From Bacilli bacterium (GTDB lineage: Bacteria; Bacillota_I; Bacilli_A; RFN20; CAG-826), in contig JAKSVB010000006.1 of assembly GCA_024408335.1 (NCBI GenBank), positions 40,630 to 104,629 on the forward strand: 64,000 nucleotides of DNA, written 5' to 3'. Below the pieces are notes generated by a model. The model saw only the letters and a program-made list of their open reading frames with translations, was not told the origin of the DNA and made no database searches. A program made the translations under genes and the position numbers. Shown here one piece after another: positions 33,388-40,764 of this stretch. Within the stretch, counting starts at the first letter, position 1. Each line of letters starts with the position of its first letter.

Positions 33388-36300
33388 ATGGAAAAGAAAC
33401 ATTCTTCAAAAGCAGTAGTGAAATCATTCTTCAAATATAGACGCGTCTATGTTCTTTTAGGCATTGGCTTAGCCTCACTTATCGCTTACGCCATCATGCT
33501 TCCATTATCGATCATCCATAGCAACCTTTGGTTACTTGTCGTGGCTAACGCGATAATTCTTGCTTCAATCATCAATACCATCGTCCTAATCCTCACACTT
33601 GTCCATAGATACTCAAAGGATTCAGCCCTTTTTGCCTCTGAAATGTCGCGTCAAGCCGATTCCTTCTTAGAAGGTATCGTAAGAACTGGCAAAAAAGACG
33701 ATCCTCGTTTCCCTCTCCTTTCATCTCTTCAAGAGAAGCTCGATAAGGCCATCAATTCGTATTCCGATTACGAAATCGTATACGTTGGCAAACCAAAAGA
33801 CCTTGAAACATATAAAGAAGTGAAAGAAGGCAAGGTATACGAAAAAGAAGAATTCCAGAAAGTCGTATATAACGAGATCAGAAAATCCGCTTCATATAGA
33901 ACTGCTGTCTTACTAGTAGAACTTAGAGGAAAGACAACGCAAGATGAGGATATCGCTTCGCTTGTCGCTTCCTTAAAAGAAACCTTCCCATTTGCCATCA
34001 TGGGTCAATATGATCCAAAGACCGTCGCTCTTTGCATCCTTAACGTTGAGTCATTCTTAGGGCTTGAGACCATCGCAACAAGATTCGTCACTAACTTCAC
34101 CGCCCTAAAGCTTGATGATAGAAGTGGCAAGGAACGCGTCATATATTCGAAGATTGGCGGCGCTATATACCCTTACGTATCGCTCAATAACCTCTTCGAA
34201 GTCGCAGAGAAAGCCTTAGGAAGCGACGAAGAAGTCACAATCGCTCACGCAATTAGCGATATCTATTATCCAAACCGTATCTTGACTCAAGAAGCCAAAC
34301 GCACCCTCTTCCTAGCGAACTTCGAGAAATTCGAAAAAGAAATGAACGAGGCAAAAAGCTACGCTGATCAAATCGAAACGATCAAGCACGCTTTGATGTA
34401 TCTTGCTTCTTCAAACATGTTCGAAGTCGCCGGTATCTATGAATATAACGCAACCGCTAACGATTACCGTAACCTCTTCGAAGAAAGTAGAGTAGAAGGC
34501 AAAGCAGGCTTCAAACGCTTTGGCGATACTCTTCCAGCATCTTTCTTCTCTAGCTACGTTAATGAAGCTAAGAGAGACGTCCTCTTCTTAGGCAACGCTT
34601 CTAGCGACTTTCCAACAAATATGGCAGAGCCTCTTGCCTCCTTAGGCATGGAAAGCTTCTATATCGGCCATATCGGTGATGCAACCCATGACTTTGGTTT
34701 CGTCTACCTTCTTTCTAGTGAGAAACGAAGTGGCGCAAGCGCCAACACCAAAGAAGACTTCTTAGCAGGTATCTCATTCATCTCCAATACTCTTATGGGT
34801 ATCGTTTTAGCGCACCACAAGAAATCAAACGATGGTCTAATGGACGCATTAGCAGACCGTAGCAACCGTTACCTCTATAGTGTCGACCGTCCAAGCATGA
34901 CCATCACTTATCTTAGCGACAACCTCAAACGTGCTTTCCCTAATGCGAAAATAGGGGACATCTGTTACAAATCCTTAAGAAAGAACCATAACGAAGTCTG
35001 TTCGCGTTGCCCTCTTAGATTTGGAAGCGACCGCCGTATCATCGGTGAAATCGCCCCAACTGAATCGCAGCTTTCAATCCTCCAGTACCGTGGAGGCAAC
35101 GATGATGAATCAACCATCATGATTGAGCCAGTATCGAACCAAGGCCTTGTCGCAGGAAGCCATCTTGTCGACGACGCTCTTCTTATTAGAAACAACCAAG
35201 CCCTTGCCGTTGAAGTCAATAGAGAACTCAAGAACAACAAGCGTGGATACATCGTCACATTCAAAGTCATCGACCACGAGAAAGCGATTCGTGCCCTTCC
35301 ACAAAGCGACGCCAACTCCATCATGTCAAATATCGTCGTCAACTTCCAAGACGCAGGATATGGCGATCTCATTTACCGTTTCGATACCTTTAGCATCGCC
35401 TTCCTTCTTAAGGCCTATAACAAGACCAAGATGATCGACTTCGTAGAAGAAGCAGCAGAGCTTCTCTCTCACCCTCTTGAAGCGCGTGACAAGTTCTACA
35501 CTCCATCATTTGCCTATTCAGCAGTCGCTTATCCTAGTGAAATCGTGACATCCAAGCAAATGGCCTCAACCATCAAAGAAGAGCTTCTTAGAAGCGAAAA
35601 AGACTTCGGTCCAGGCTACCTTGTCGAAGTCGCTAACCGCCACCCACGTAAGGCTCTTAGAAATGAATATATCTACGATATCCTTAAGAGCACTCTTGAT
35701 GAGGACGCTTTACCAGTCCTTACTCAGCCTATCGTCGATGGCGATACCTTCAAGGTCCTTGGAGGCGATATCCGTGCAGCCCTTTATGGCCGCGACAAAC
35801 TTCCAATCGCCCCAAGGGAATTCATTCCTATCGCTAACAAAGAAGGACTTGTATCTCGAGTCGATATCGCAGCCCTTTCAATGATGGGCCAACTCTTCTC
35901 CAATTATGGCTATGGCATCTTCCAAACCATTGGCCTTAAGTATCTTTCAATGTATCTTTCTACCGATTCCCTAGGAAGCGAGTCCTTCCCAGAAGAAGTC
36001 AAGAACATCATCAATAGGTTCCAACTCCCTCCAGAATACATCCATCTTGAAATCAATAGCAGCTTCTTCGTCGATAACCAAGAAGAAGTAAGAAGATGCA
36101 TCGATGAGCTCTCTCCTACAGGTGTCGTCTTTGAAGCGGTTGACCACACTCCAGAAAAAGCGCCGCTTGAGACCATCAAGAAATTCGGTGTCCGTATCAT
36201 CAAGACCGAACGTTCCCTTATCTGGAATGCGGCCTCAAATGAAAACGATCTTGGTAACTTCTCTCGTTTCCTTGACGCCGCAATCAGAAACGACTTCGAT

Positions 36301-36450
36301 GTCGTTGTCACCGGTATCGAAAACGTTGAGCAGCGTGATCTTGCCTCCTCTCTTGGGGCGGCCGCTCTTGAAGGTTACTTCTTCGGCACCCCAATGAAAG
36401 AAGAGGATTTCATCAAAACCCTCAACTATGGTCAAAAGAAGAACGACTAA
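33388..36450 (+). CDS. Large membrane protein with degenerate GGDEF and EAL domains
   Basis: The 1020-residue protein has two N-terminal membrane helices (about 19-75), a coiled linker, a GGDEF-like fold without its signature (about 120-300), a GAF-like region (about 320-480), a PAS-like segment with CxxCP-type cysteines near residue 535 (NEVCSRCPLRF), a second GGDEF-like domain, and a C-terminal EAL-like domain. In the last, EAL becomes GGDIRA and the DDFG and KxD residues are lost. It is probably a non-catalytic receptor or scaffold for c-di-GMP signalling. A terminator follows, so it closes the operon. Confidence 0.8.
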   Translation: MEKKHSSKAVVKSFFKYRRVYVLLGIGLASLIAYAIMLPLSIIHSNLWLLVVANAIILASIINTIVLILTLVHRYSKDSALFASEMSRQADSFLEGIVRTGKKDDPRFPLLSSLQEKLDKAINSYSDYEIVYVGKPKDLETYKEVKEGKVYEKEEFQKVVYNEIRKSASYRTAVLLVELRGKTTQDEDIASLVASLKETFPFAIMGQYDPKTVALCILNVESFLGLETIATRFVTNFTALKLDDRSGKERVIYSKIGGAIYPYVSLNNLFEVAEKALGSDEEVTIAHAISDIYYPNRILTQEAKRTLFLANFEKFEKEMNEAKSYADQIETIKHALMYLASSNMFEVAGIYEYNATANDYRNLFEESRVEGKAGFKRFGDTLPASFFSSYVNEAKRDVLFLGNASSDFPTNMAEPLASLGMESFYIGHIGDATHDFGFVYLLSSEKRSGASANTKEDFLAGISFISNTLMGIVLAHHKKSNDGLMDALADRSNRYLYSVDRPSMTITYLSDNLKRAFPNAKIGDICYKSLRKNHNEVCSRCPLRFGSDRRIIGEIAPTESQLSILQYRGGNDDESTIMIEPVSNQGLVAGSHLVDDALLIRNNQALAVEVNRELKNNKRGYIVTFKVIDHEKAIRALPQSDANSIMSNIVVNFQDAGYGDLIYRFDTFSIAFLLKAYNKTKMIDFVEEAAELLSHPLEARDKFYTPSFAYSAVAYPSEIVTSKQMASTIKEELLRSEKDFGPGYLVEVANRHPRKALRNEYIYDILKSTLDEDALPVLTQPIVDGDTFKVLGGDIRAALYGRDKLPIAPREFIPIANKEGLVSRVDIAALSMMGQLFSNYGYGIFQTIGLKYLSMYLSTDSLGSESFPEEVKNIINRFQLPPEYIHLEINSSFFVDNQEEVRRCIDELSPTGVVFEAVDHTPEKAPLETIKKFGVRIIKTERSLIWNAASNENDLGNFSRFLDAAIRNDFDVVVTGIENVEQRDLASSLGAAALEGYFFGTPMKEEDFIKTLNYGQKKND

Positions 36451-36463
36451 GAAAAAAGAATTT

Positions 36464-36487
36464 ACCGCATCTAATGCGGTTTTTTCT
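36464..36487 (+). terminator. Terminator of the riboswitch operon
   Basis: ACCGCAT-CTA-ATGCGGT is followed by TTTTTTC, 14 nt after the last stop codon. Confidence 0.9.
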
Positions 36488-36520
36488 TTGCTAATAGATG
36501 AAAGGTGCTAAACTAGACAT

Positions 36521-36757
36521 ATGCTTGAAAGTAGTTTCTTCTTAATCTCGTTCCTTGTAGTCTTTGCAGCATCTTTAGTCGTTTTCCTTTTTAGCTACAT
36601 CGCTTATTTAGGTATGCCTGCTCCAAAGGGATGTGAGAAGTATAAGGCCACTAAGAGAAACTGCGATACCTGCACATCTAGAGGCTGTGAGAAATACCTA
36701 AAGAGATATAGGAAATCAAGAAATAGAACCCAAAAAACAACCCAAAATCAAAAATAG
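36521..36757 (+). CDS. Small membrane protein with Cys cluster
   Basis: The 78-residue protein has one N-terminal membrane helix (about 5-31), then a short soluble part with four cysteines in the pattern C-x10-C-x2-C-x4-C (GCEKYKATKRNCDTCTSRGCEKY) and a very basic end. The cysteines could bind a metal. There is no Shine-Dalgarno sequence, but an extended -10 (TGCTAAACT) ends 6 nt before the ATG, so the message is probably leaderless. I recognise no family. Confidence 0.6.
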   Translation: MLESSFFLISFLVVFAASLVVFLFSYIAYLGMPAPKGCEKYKATKRNCDTCTSRGCEKYLKRYRKSRNRTQKTTQNQK

Positions 36758-36779
36758 TCAAAAAAGATAAAATAACTAC

Positions 36780-36808
36780 TTGCTACCTTAGACTGTTCTA
36801 TATATAAT
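36780..36808 (+). promoter_or_regulatory. Promoter of tRNA-Ala/tRNA-Met
   Basis: TTGCTA (36780-36785), a 17-nt spacer and a perfect TATAAT (36803-36808), 27 bp before tRNA-Ala. Confidence 0.8.
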
Positions 36809-36835
36809 TAAACCCGCTCGAGAGAGCAGTATCGT

Positions 36836-36909
36836 GGGTCCTTAGTTAAATGGGATAACGTTAGCTTTGCAAGCTTAAGTTAAGAGTTCGATTCTCTTAG
36901 GATCCACCA
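36836..36909 (+). tRNA. tRNA-Ala (UGC)
   Basis: A complete cloverleaf: acceptor GGGTCCT/AGGATCC with the Ala identity pair G3-U70, anticodon loop TTTGCAA with anticodon TGC, T-loop TTCGATT, and encoded CCA. Length 74 nt. Confidence 0.95.
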
Positions 36910-36917
36910 ACTTTATT

Positions 36918-36994
36918 GGCTGAGTAGCCCAGTTGGTTAGAGCAATCGGCTCATACCCGATATGTCGAGGGTTCGAGTCCCCCCTCAGCCACCA
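36918..36994 (+). tRNA. tRNA-Met (CAU)
   Basis: Acceptor GGCTGAG/CTCAGCC, anticodon stem ATCGG/CCGAT with loop CTCATAC, T-loop TTCGAGT, encoded CCA; 77 nt. The paired first base and the ordinary anticodon stem argue against the initiator. It matches elongator tRNA-Met better than the CAU tRNA-Ile, though that alternative is not fully excluded. Its 3' end is the attachment site repeated at 38766 and 46015. Confidence 0.92.
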
Positions 36995-36997
36995 AGT
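36980..36997 (+). repeat. Attachment-site repeat 1 (tRNA-Met 3' end)
   Basis: The 18-bp ccccctcagccaccaagt spans the tRNA 3' end and two bases beyond. An exact copy is at 38766-38783, and its inner 12 bp (ctcagccaccaa) recur at 46015-46026. This is the pattern left by site-specific integration into a tRNA gene. Confidence 0.8.
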
Positions 36998-37007
36998 TTC
37001 ATTCATT

Positions 37008-37036
37008 CCCGACATTGTCGGGTTTTTATTTTTTGT
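37008..37036 (+). terminator. Terminator of the tRNA operon
   Basis: CCCGAC-ATT-GTCGGG is followed by TTTTTATTTTTT. The same hairpin with GAT in the loop follows attachment copy 3 at 46039. Confidence 0.85.
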
Positions 37037-37067
37037 GGTAGAAAAAGTCGGTTAGCCACCAACAAAT

Positions 37068-38021
37068 CTATAAACTTGATTTCAGCAAATCAAATCTGAA
37101 TTTAAACGAGGATAGGTAGAACTCTCTGCGGGCATCGGATATCACGGATATTCCCATAGAGACTGATGGCAAAGAAGAAAACAATTCCTCAATCTCGTCC
37201 ATGTGTTCATGGACTAATTTTGCTACCCGTTTCATTGATTCCTTCAAGAGTTCGGCTTCTTCCTCCGGTATGGAGTTTTCGTCAAGTTTCAATATCGATT
37301 TGAAGTTGAGGTGATGGACACCATCCAGAGTGAAAGGGGTGATGATGTTTTGTGAATTGGCCTCCCTCTCTTCTAAAGATGCGGACAATCCTTTTTCCAA
37401 CGATGAATCGCTGCGTTTCGGGTAGAAAGAAGCGCCATTATCAAATATAGGGGCCAATCTTCTTTCGCCGTCGATTGAAATGATTCCCCAGTTACCGTTG
37501 TTTCTGTCGTTGTTGCCCAGCAAACCGTCGACGATTACCTGATCCCAGAAACGTTGGCTTAGACCAGGGACATTCTTCAATTCCGGGTTCTTGTTGAAAT
37601 GTACAAAAAGCTCATTTAAATAAACCAGGTGTTCATCGCCTGTTTCATGAAGGTCTATATTCAGGTCATGTCGCATCTCAGCGATATGGATGTTCTTTAT
37701 CGTCCTGATCTCAAAAAGCCTGTCGCTAGTGGAGCAAAAATCTTTGCAGGCGACAACCAAAAAGCCATCTCTTATGCCAAGCCTTGTTTCGTGGACAGGG
37801 AAACCAAGTATCCTGTAGATGTTGCTCCCTAGATATTCGGAGAGCGGAGTCAACGCCAGCGGCGATAGTCCCGATTCTTTTCGCATTCCGATTGTTGGTT
37901 TTGGGTATTTGCAAATCCATGGCTCGCCATCGATGATGATGCCGTCCTTATCTCCGGCAGCTCCGCCATAGAAACCATTCCTTTCGCTATAAGGACAATT
38001 ACTAAGGTCAAGAATTTTCAT
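37068..38021 (-). CDS. hipA: HipA-like serine/threonine kinase toxin
   Basis: The 317-residue protein has the HipA/CtkA kinase features: ATP-site Lys in ICKYPKP (about 38), catalytic-loop GLLGNNDRNNGNWG (about 166-179) and metal-binding FDNGAS (193-198). It is shorter than E. coli HipA (about 440), nearer to the compact CtkA/HipT-like members. HipA kinases phosphorylate tRNA synthetases or other targets and cause growth arrest. It starts 6 nt after hipB with GGAG upstream, so the pair is one operon. It is the only cargo of the first tRNA-Met cassette. Confidence 0.85.
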   Translation of the reverse strand: MKILDLSNCPYSERNGFYGGAAGDKDGIIIDGEPWICKYPKPTIGMRKESGLSPLALTPLSEYLGSNIYRILGFPVHETRLGIRDGFLVVACKDFCSTSDRLFEIRTIKNIHIAEMRHDLNIDLHETGDEHLVYLNELFVHFNKNPELKNVPGLSQRFWDQVIVDGLLGNNDRNNGNWGIISIDGERRLAPIFDNGASFYPKRSDSSLEKGLSASLEEREANSQNIITPFTLDGVHHLNFKSILKLDENSIPEEEAELLKESMKRVAKLVHEHMDEIEELFSSLPSVSMGISVISDARREFYLSSFKFRFDLLKSSL

Positions 38022-38027
38022 ATATCG

Positions 38028-38456
38028 TTATTCTCCTATTGGGTATCTTGATGCCAACTTGATGTAGGTCTTGGAGTTGATGGCTCCGCTTTTGAGGCAT
38101 CTATCCGCCATGATGAGCATCGTGTCGGCCGCCGCATAGAAAGCGGGGTCGGCATCTTTATCGTATTCCTCAAGCTCGCCGATGAAATTCCTGAGCTCAA
38201 CAGGAAGGGAGGAGGTGTCAATCATGACGGAAGCATTGATGAAGCGATGCTTCTTTGAGACGATCTTGCCGTCGATCAGGTCCATAAGGTCTATGTTCAG
38301 GGCTCTAGCGAGCGCTCTTAAAGTCGAGAGCCTGCATTCCTCCATATCGGCGCTGCCGTTGCAGATGCTTAGCGTGGTGGAATAAGGAACTCCACTGGCT
38401 TTGGATAAGGCGTACACCGACGCGTTGTTGGATTTTAGGTATTCTTGCAATGTCAT
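38028..38456 (-). CDS. hipB: HipB-like XRE-family antitoxin
   Basis: The 142-residue protein has an N-terminal helix-turn-helix (YALSKASGVPYSTTLSICNG, then LSTLRALARALNIDLMDLI) and a C-terminal extension that probably contacts the kinase. The ATG at 38456 has GGAG 8 nt upstream; an upstream TTG at 38474 is less likely. It should repress the operon through the repeated CCGTTAAC sites just upstream and neutralise the kinase encoded downstream. Confidence 0.85.
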   Translation of the reverse strand: MTLQEYLKSNNASVYALSKASGVPYSTTLSICNGSADMEECRLSTLRALARALNIDLMDLIDGKIVSKKHRFINASVMIDTSSLPVELRNFIGELEEYDKDADPAFYAAADTMLIMADRCLKSGAINSKTYIKLASRYPIGE

Positions 38457-38464
38457 TAATATCT

Positions 38465-38490
38465 CCGTTAACAATTATACAACCGTTAAC
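38465..38490. promoter_or_regulatory. Repeated CCGTTAAC sites before hipB
   Basis: CCGTTAAC at 38465-38472 and 38483-38490 (18-bp spacing) lie directly upstream of hipB, the expected position of autoregulatory HipB operators. Confidence 0.5.
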
Positions 38491-38548
38491 CGATATATCA
38501 ATGATTAATGATTTGCACTTGATACTATTGATGCGTTTTTTGAAAGAC

Positions 38549-38660
38549 GTGCCAAAAAAAATCCCTTATTGGTGGCTGAGATTTCGAATCCTATATATCG
38601 CTGGCGCATATTAAGTAATTCGTTACAAAATCCGACTAATGGTGCCAAAAAGGTGCCAAA
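38549..38660. repeat. GTGCCAAA arm-type repeats and inverted att core
   Basis: GTGCCAAA occurs at 38549-38556, 38642-38649 and 38653-38660. Between them, 38569-38580 (ttggtggctgag) is the exact reverse complement of the att core ctcagccaccaa. Short direct repeats beside a core site are what tyrosine integrases use as arm sites. Confidence 0.55.
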
Positions 38661-38765
38661 GATCTATATATTTTATATATAAAGGAATTTGGAAAATATA
38701 CGCCAAACGCATAAAATCCCAATAGTTTAGTATAGGTCGGCGATATATTTCGTTACCATTAGTCT

Positions 38766-38783
38766 CCCCCTCAGCCACCAAGT
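38766..38783 (+). repeat. Attachment-site repeat 2
   Basis: An exact 18-bp copy of the tRNA-Met 3' end (ccccctcagccaccaagt), followed by CCTG-n7-CGGG and a T-run, a weak echo of the tRNA terminator. It separates the HipBA cassette from the AbiE-helicase cassette. Confidence 0.8.
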
Positions 38784-38992
38784 ATCCAATACGCCTGTTT
38801 CTATCGGGTTTTTTTATTTTTTTGGACTACTCATGTACCACCTTTAGGTTTATAAGAAACTGATACGCATATTGCTAATGTGCCTATTGAATAATTTGAT
38901 GGAGATTTGACCTACGTTTTGGGTTGATTGACCGTCTCATGGCATAAGTAAAACTTGCAAATGAACATTAATAGTAATAATATAATGTGCGT

Positions 38993-39601
38993 ATGAAAGA
39001 AACAAATTACGAAAAAATCAAAGCAATATTTGAGAATAACGGTGGAATAATTACTCGGAAAGACATAATAAAAGCTGATATTCCGACCTGGTTTCTTTCT
39101 GATTTTTCAAGGAGAAATAATCTTGTTAACGTTGCCCCAGGGGTATACGTAAGAGATGACTATGCCATAGATGAGTATTACTTTCTTCAAAGGAAATACC
39201 AAAAATTCATCTTTTCTGGACTTTCGTCGCTATATCTCAATGGTCTAACCGATAAAATTCCAACATTTATCAGCGTCACTGCGCCCCAGGGTTATAACCC
39301 AAATAGACACAAAGACCCAACGGTGTCCATCAGACGCATATCCGATCCGAAGATCTATGAACTTGGGGTAATTGAATTGATGACTCCGTATGGGAACGTC
39401 GTTAAAGCCTATGGTCCTGAACGCATAATTTGCGATTTGGTCAAACGCCGAGATAATTACGACGGTGAGACTTTCGTAAAGGCGATGAAGATGTATGTTG
39501 CAAAATACAACAACCAAGTTCTGCTTTTCGAGTACGCTAGGAAACTTGGGGTGGAGAAGAAGGTATTCGAAATATTTGAGGTGATAACCAATGAAGATTA
39601 A
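38993..39601 (+). CDS. AbiEi-like type IV antitoxin
   Basis: The 202-residue protein has an N-terminal winged helix (KAIFENNGGIITRKDIIKADIPTWFLSDF...VAPGVYV) and the AbiEi C-terminal region (IFSGLSSLYLNGLTD, ERIICDLVK). AbiEi represses the operon and antagonises the AbiEii nucleotidyltransferase. The ATG at 38993 is preferred over the GTG at 38987. The -10 box lies 9 nt before it, so the leader is very short or absent. It overlaps the toxin start by 11 bp. Confidence 0.85.
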   Translation: MKETNYEKIKAIFENNGGIITRKDIIKADIPTWFLSDFSRRNNLVNVAPGVYVRDDYAIDEYYFLQRKYQKFIFSGLSSLYLNGLTDKIPTFISVTAPQGYNPNRHKDPTVSIRRISDPKIYELGVIELMTPYGNVVKAYGPERIICDLVKRRDNYDGETFVKAMKMYVAKYNNQVLLFEYARKLGVEKKVFEIFEVITNED

Positions 39602-40429
39602 TAAAGACTCGTTAAAGGCGAGAGACGATAACATTCCAAAGACTTGGGAATATCTCAGAATGTCGTCTATAATCGCTTCTTTTTCGACGCTTTTTTAAAA
39701 CGTCTTGCCGCTTCGGACTACAAAGATAAGCTGATATTGAAAGGCGGCTTATATCTTTCTTCAATTTGTGGAATCGAATCGAGAAGCACAATGGACATCG
39801 ATTTTTATTTAGGAAGAATGACCCTAGAAAAAGAAAAGGTGATTGCGATGGTCTCGGAAATAGCGGCTTTCGACTGTGGAGACGGCGTTTCTTTTGAAGT
39901 AGTTGGATCAACACCAATCAGGGACGATGACGATTATGGCGGTTTCCAAGTTACATTAATAGGCAGGTTAGATAACGTAAGATTCAGGTTTGGAATCGAT
40001 ATTGCAACAGGAGACCCTATCATCCCTTGTGAAAGGGACTACAACTACGAATGTTTGGTGACAAAAGAGAGCTTGTCTATTAAGTCATACAGCCTAGAAA
40101 GCGTTGTAGCCGAAAAACTACAAACCGTTCTTTCCAAAGGGGTAGCCAATAGCAGGAGCAAAGATTACTATGATTTATATGTCATCTTCTTTACCCAAAA
40201 AGACAAAGTGAATTTCGATAGTCTTGCTTTGGCTTTCAAAAAAACATGTGAATACAGAAGGTTCTCAATGACTAAGCCTGAAGCGTTAATGATGATTGAC
40301 GCGATAGGGAATAATTCCCAAACAAACAAGAGATGGGCAAGTTACGGCAAGACCGTTGGATATGCCCAAGGTATTCCGTTTGGCGAAGTAATCAAGGCAA
40401 TCAAAGAATGGGTTAACTTTGTTTTGTAG
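39591..40429 (+). pseudogene. AbiEii-like nucleotidyltransferase toxin, frameshifted
   Basis: The toxin starts at ATG 39591 (MKINKDSLKAR...), overlapping abiEi. Near 39638 it loses frame: reading ATTCCAAAGAC as ATT-TCC-AAA-GAC would restore the family-typical ISKDLGISQNVVYN, so one base appears deleted. The rest (frame 39644-40429) is a full AbiEii/NTase body with LKGGLYLSSI, RSTMDIDFY and SKDYYDLYVI. The original frame stops near 39700. It is either a broken toxin beside an intact antitoxin or a single-base sequence error. Confidence 0.75.
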
Positions 40430-40455
40430 TATATTTTCTATTGTTGCGGGGAAAT

Positions 40456-40746
40456 ATGAACTTATCCCTTACACCCACAAAGAAGATGAGCACAAGCATA
40501 TTCCGAATGATTATAGATATGATAAGGGAATACCGAATGAGAAGAACCCTCATAAATGCATCGCGGACAGCGGCGGAGGTGTTGGCCGAACGATATGCGT
40601 GTTTTGATTGCTCTCGTAAGTTCCTGGATAAAGGCCAAATAAACGTAATCGACGGCATGGCTATACTAAAATGGAAAAGAATAATGAAAAAAGCACTCAC
40701 TTGGATTAAACTAAGTGAGAATAAAGCCATCGTTATATTGTTTTGA
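40456..40746 (+). CDS. Small basic Cys-containing protein upstream of the helicase-nuclease
   Basis: The 96-residue protein is strongly basic and helical. It has a CxxC pair (YACFDCSRKF) in the middle and a C-terminal segment with GQINVIDGMAILKWKRIMKKAL. GGGGA precedes the ATG and the helicase gene starts 18 nt later with its own AAAGGA, so it is probably the first gene of the helicase/Argonaute-like operon. I recognise no family. It could be an accessory or regulatory component, or simply a leader gene. Confidence 0.5.
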   Translation: MNLSLTPTKKMSTSIFRMIIDMIREYRMRRTLINASRTAAEVLAERYACFDCSRKFLDKGQINVIDGMAILKWKRIMKKALTWIKLSENKAIVILF

Positions 40747-40764
40747 TGGCGGAAAGGACCAGAG

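Larger units (their letters stand above)
38491..38992. other. Cassette junction region without genes
   Basis: About 500 bp with no credible gene. It holds the inverted 12-bp att core (38569-38580), three GTGCCAAA repeats, att copy 2 with a weak hairpin and T-run after it, and the promoter of the AbiEi gene at the right end (TTGCAA, 17 nt, TAATAT; transcript start close to the ATG). Confidence 0.6.

Noticed and set aside
37008..37067. Integrase gene within the tRNA-Met cassettes
   Set aside because: I checked all larger frames between 36995 and 46026 and none has tyrosine or serine recombinase motifs.
39591..39700. Programmed frameshift in the AbiEii toxin
   Set aside because: No slippery heptamer or downstream stem at the junction; a single-base deletion explains it better.
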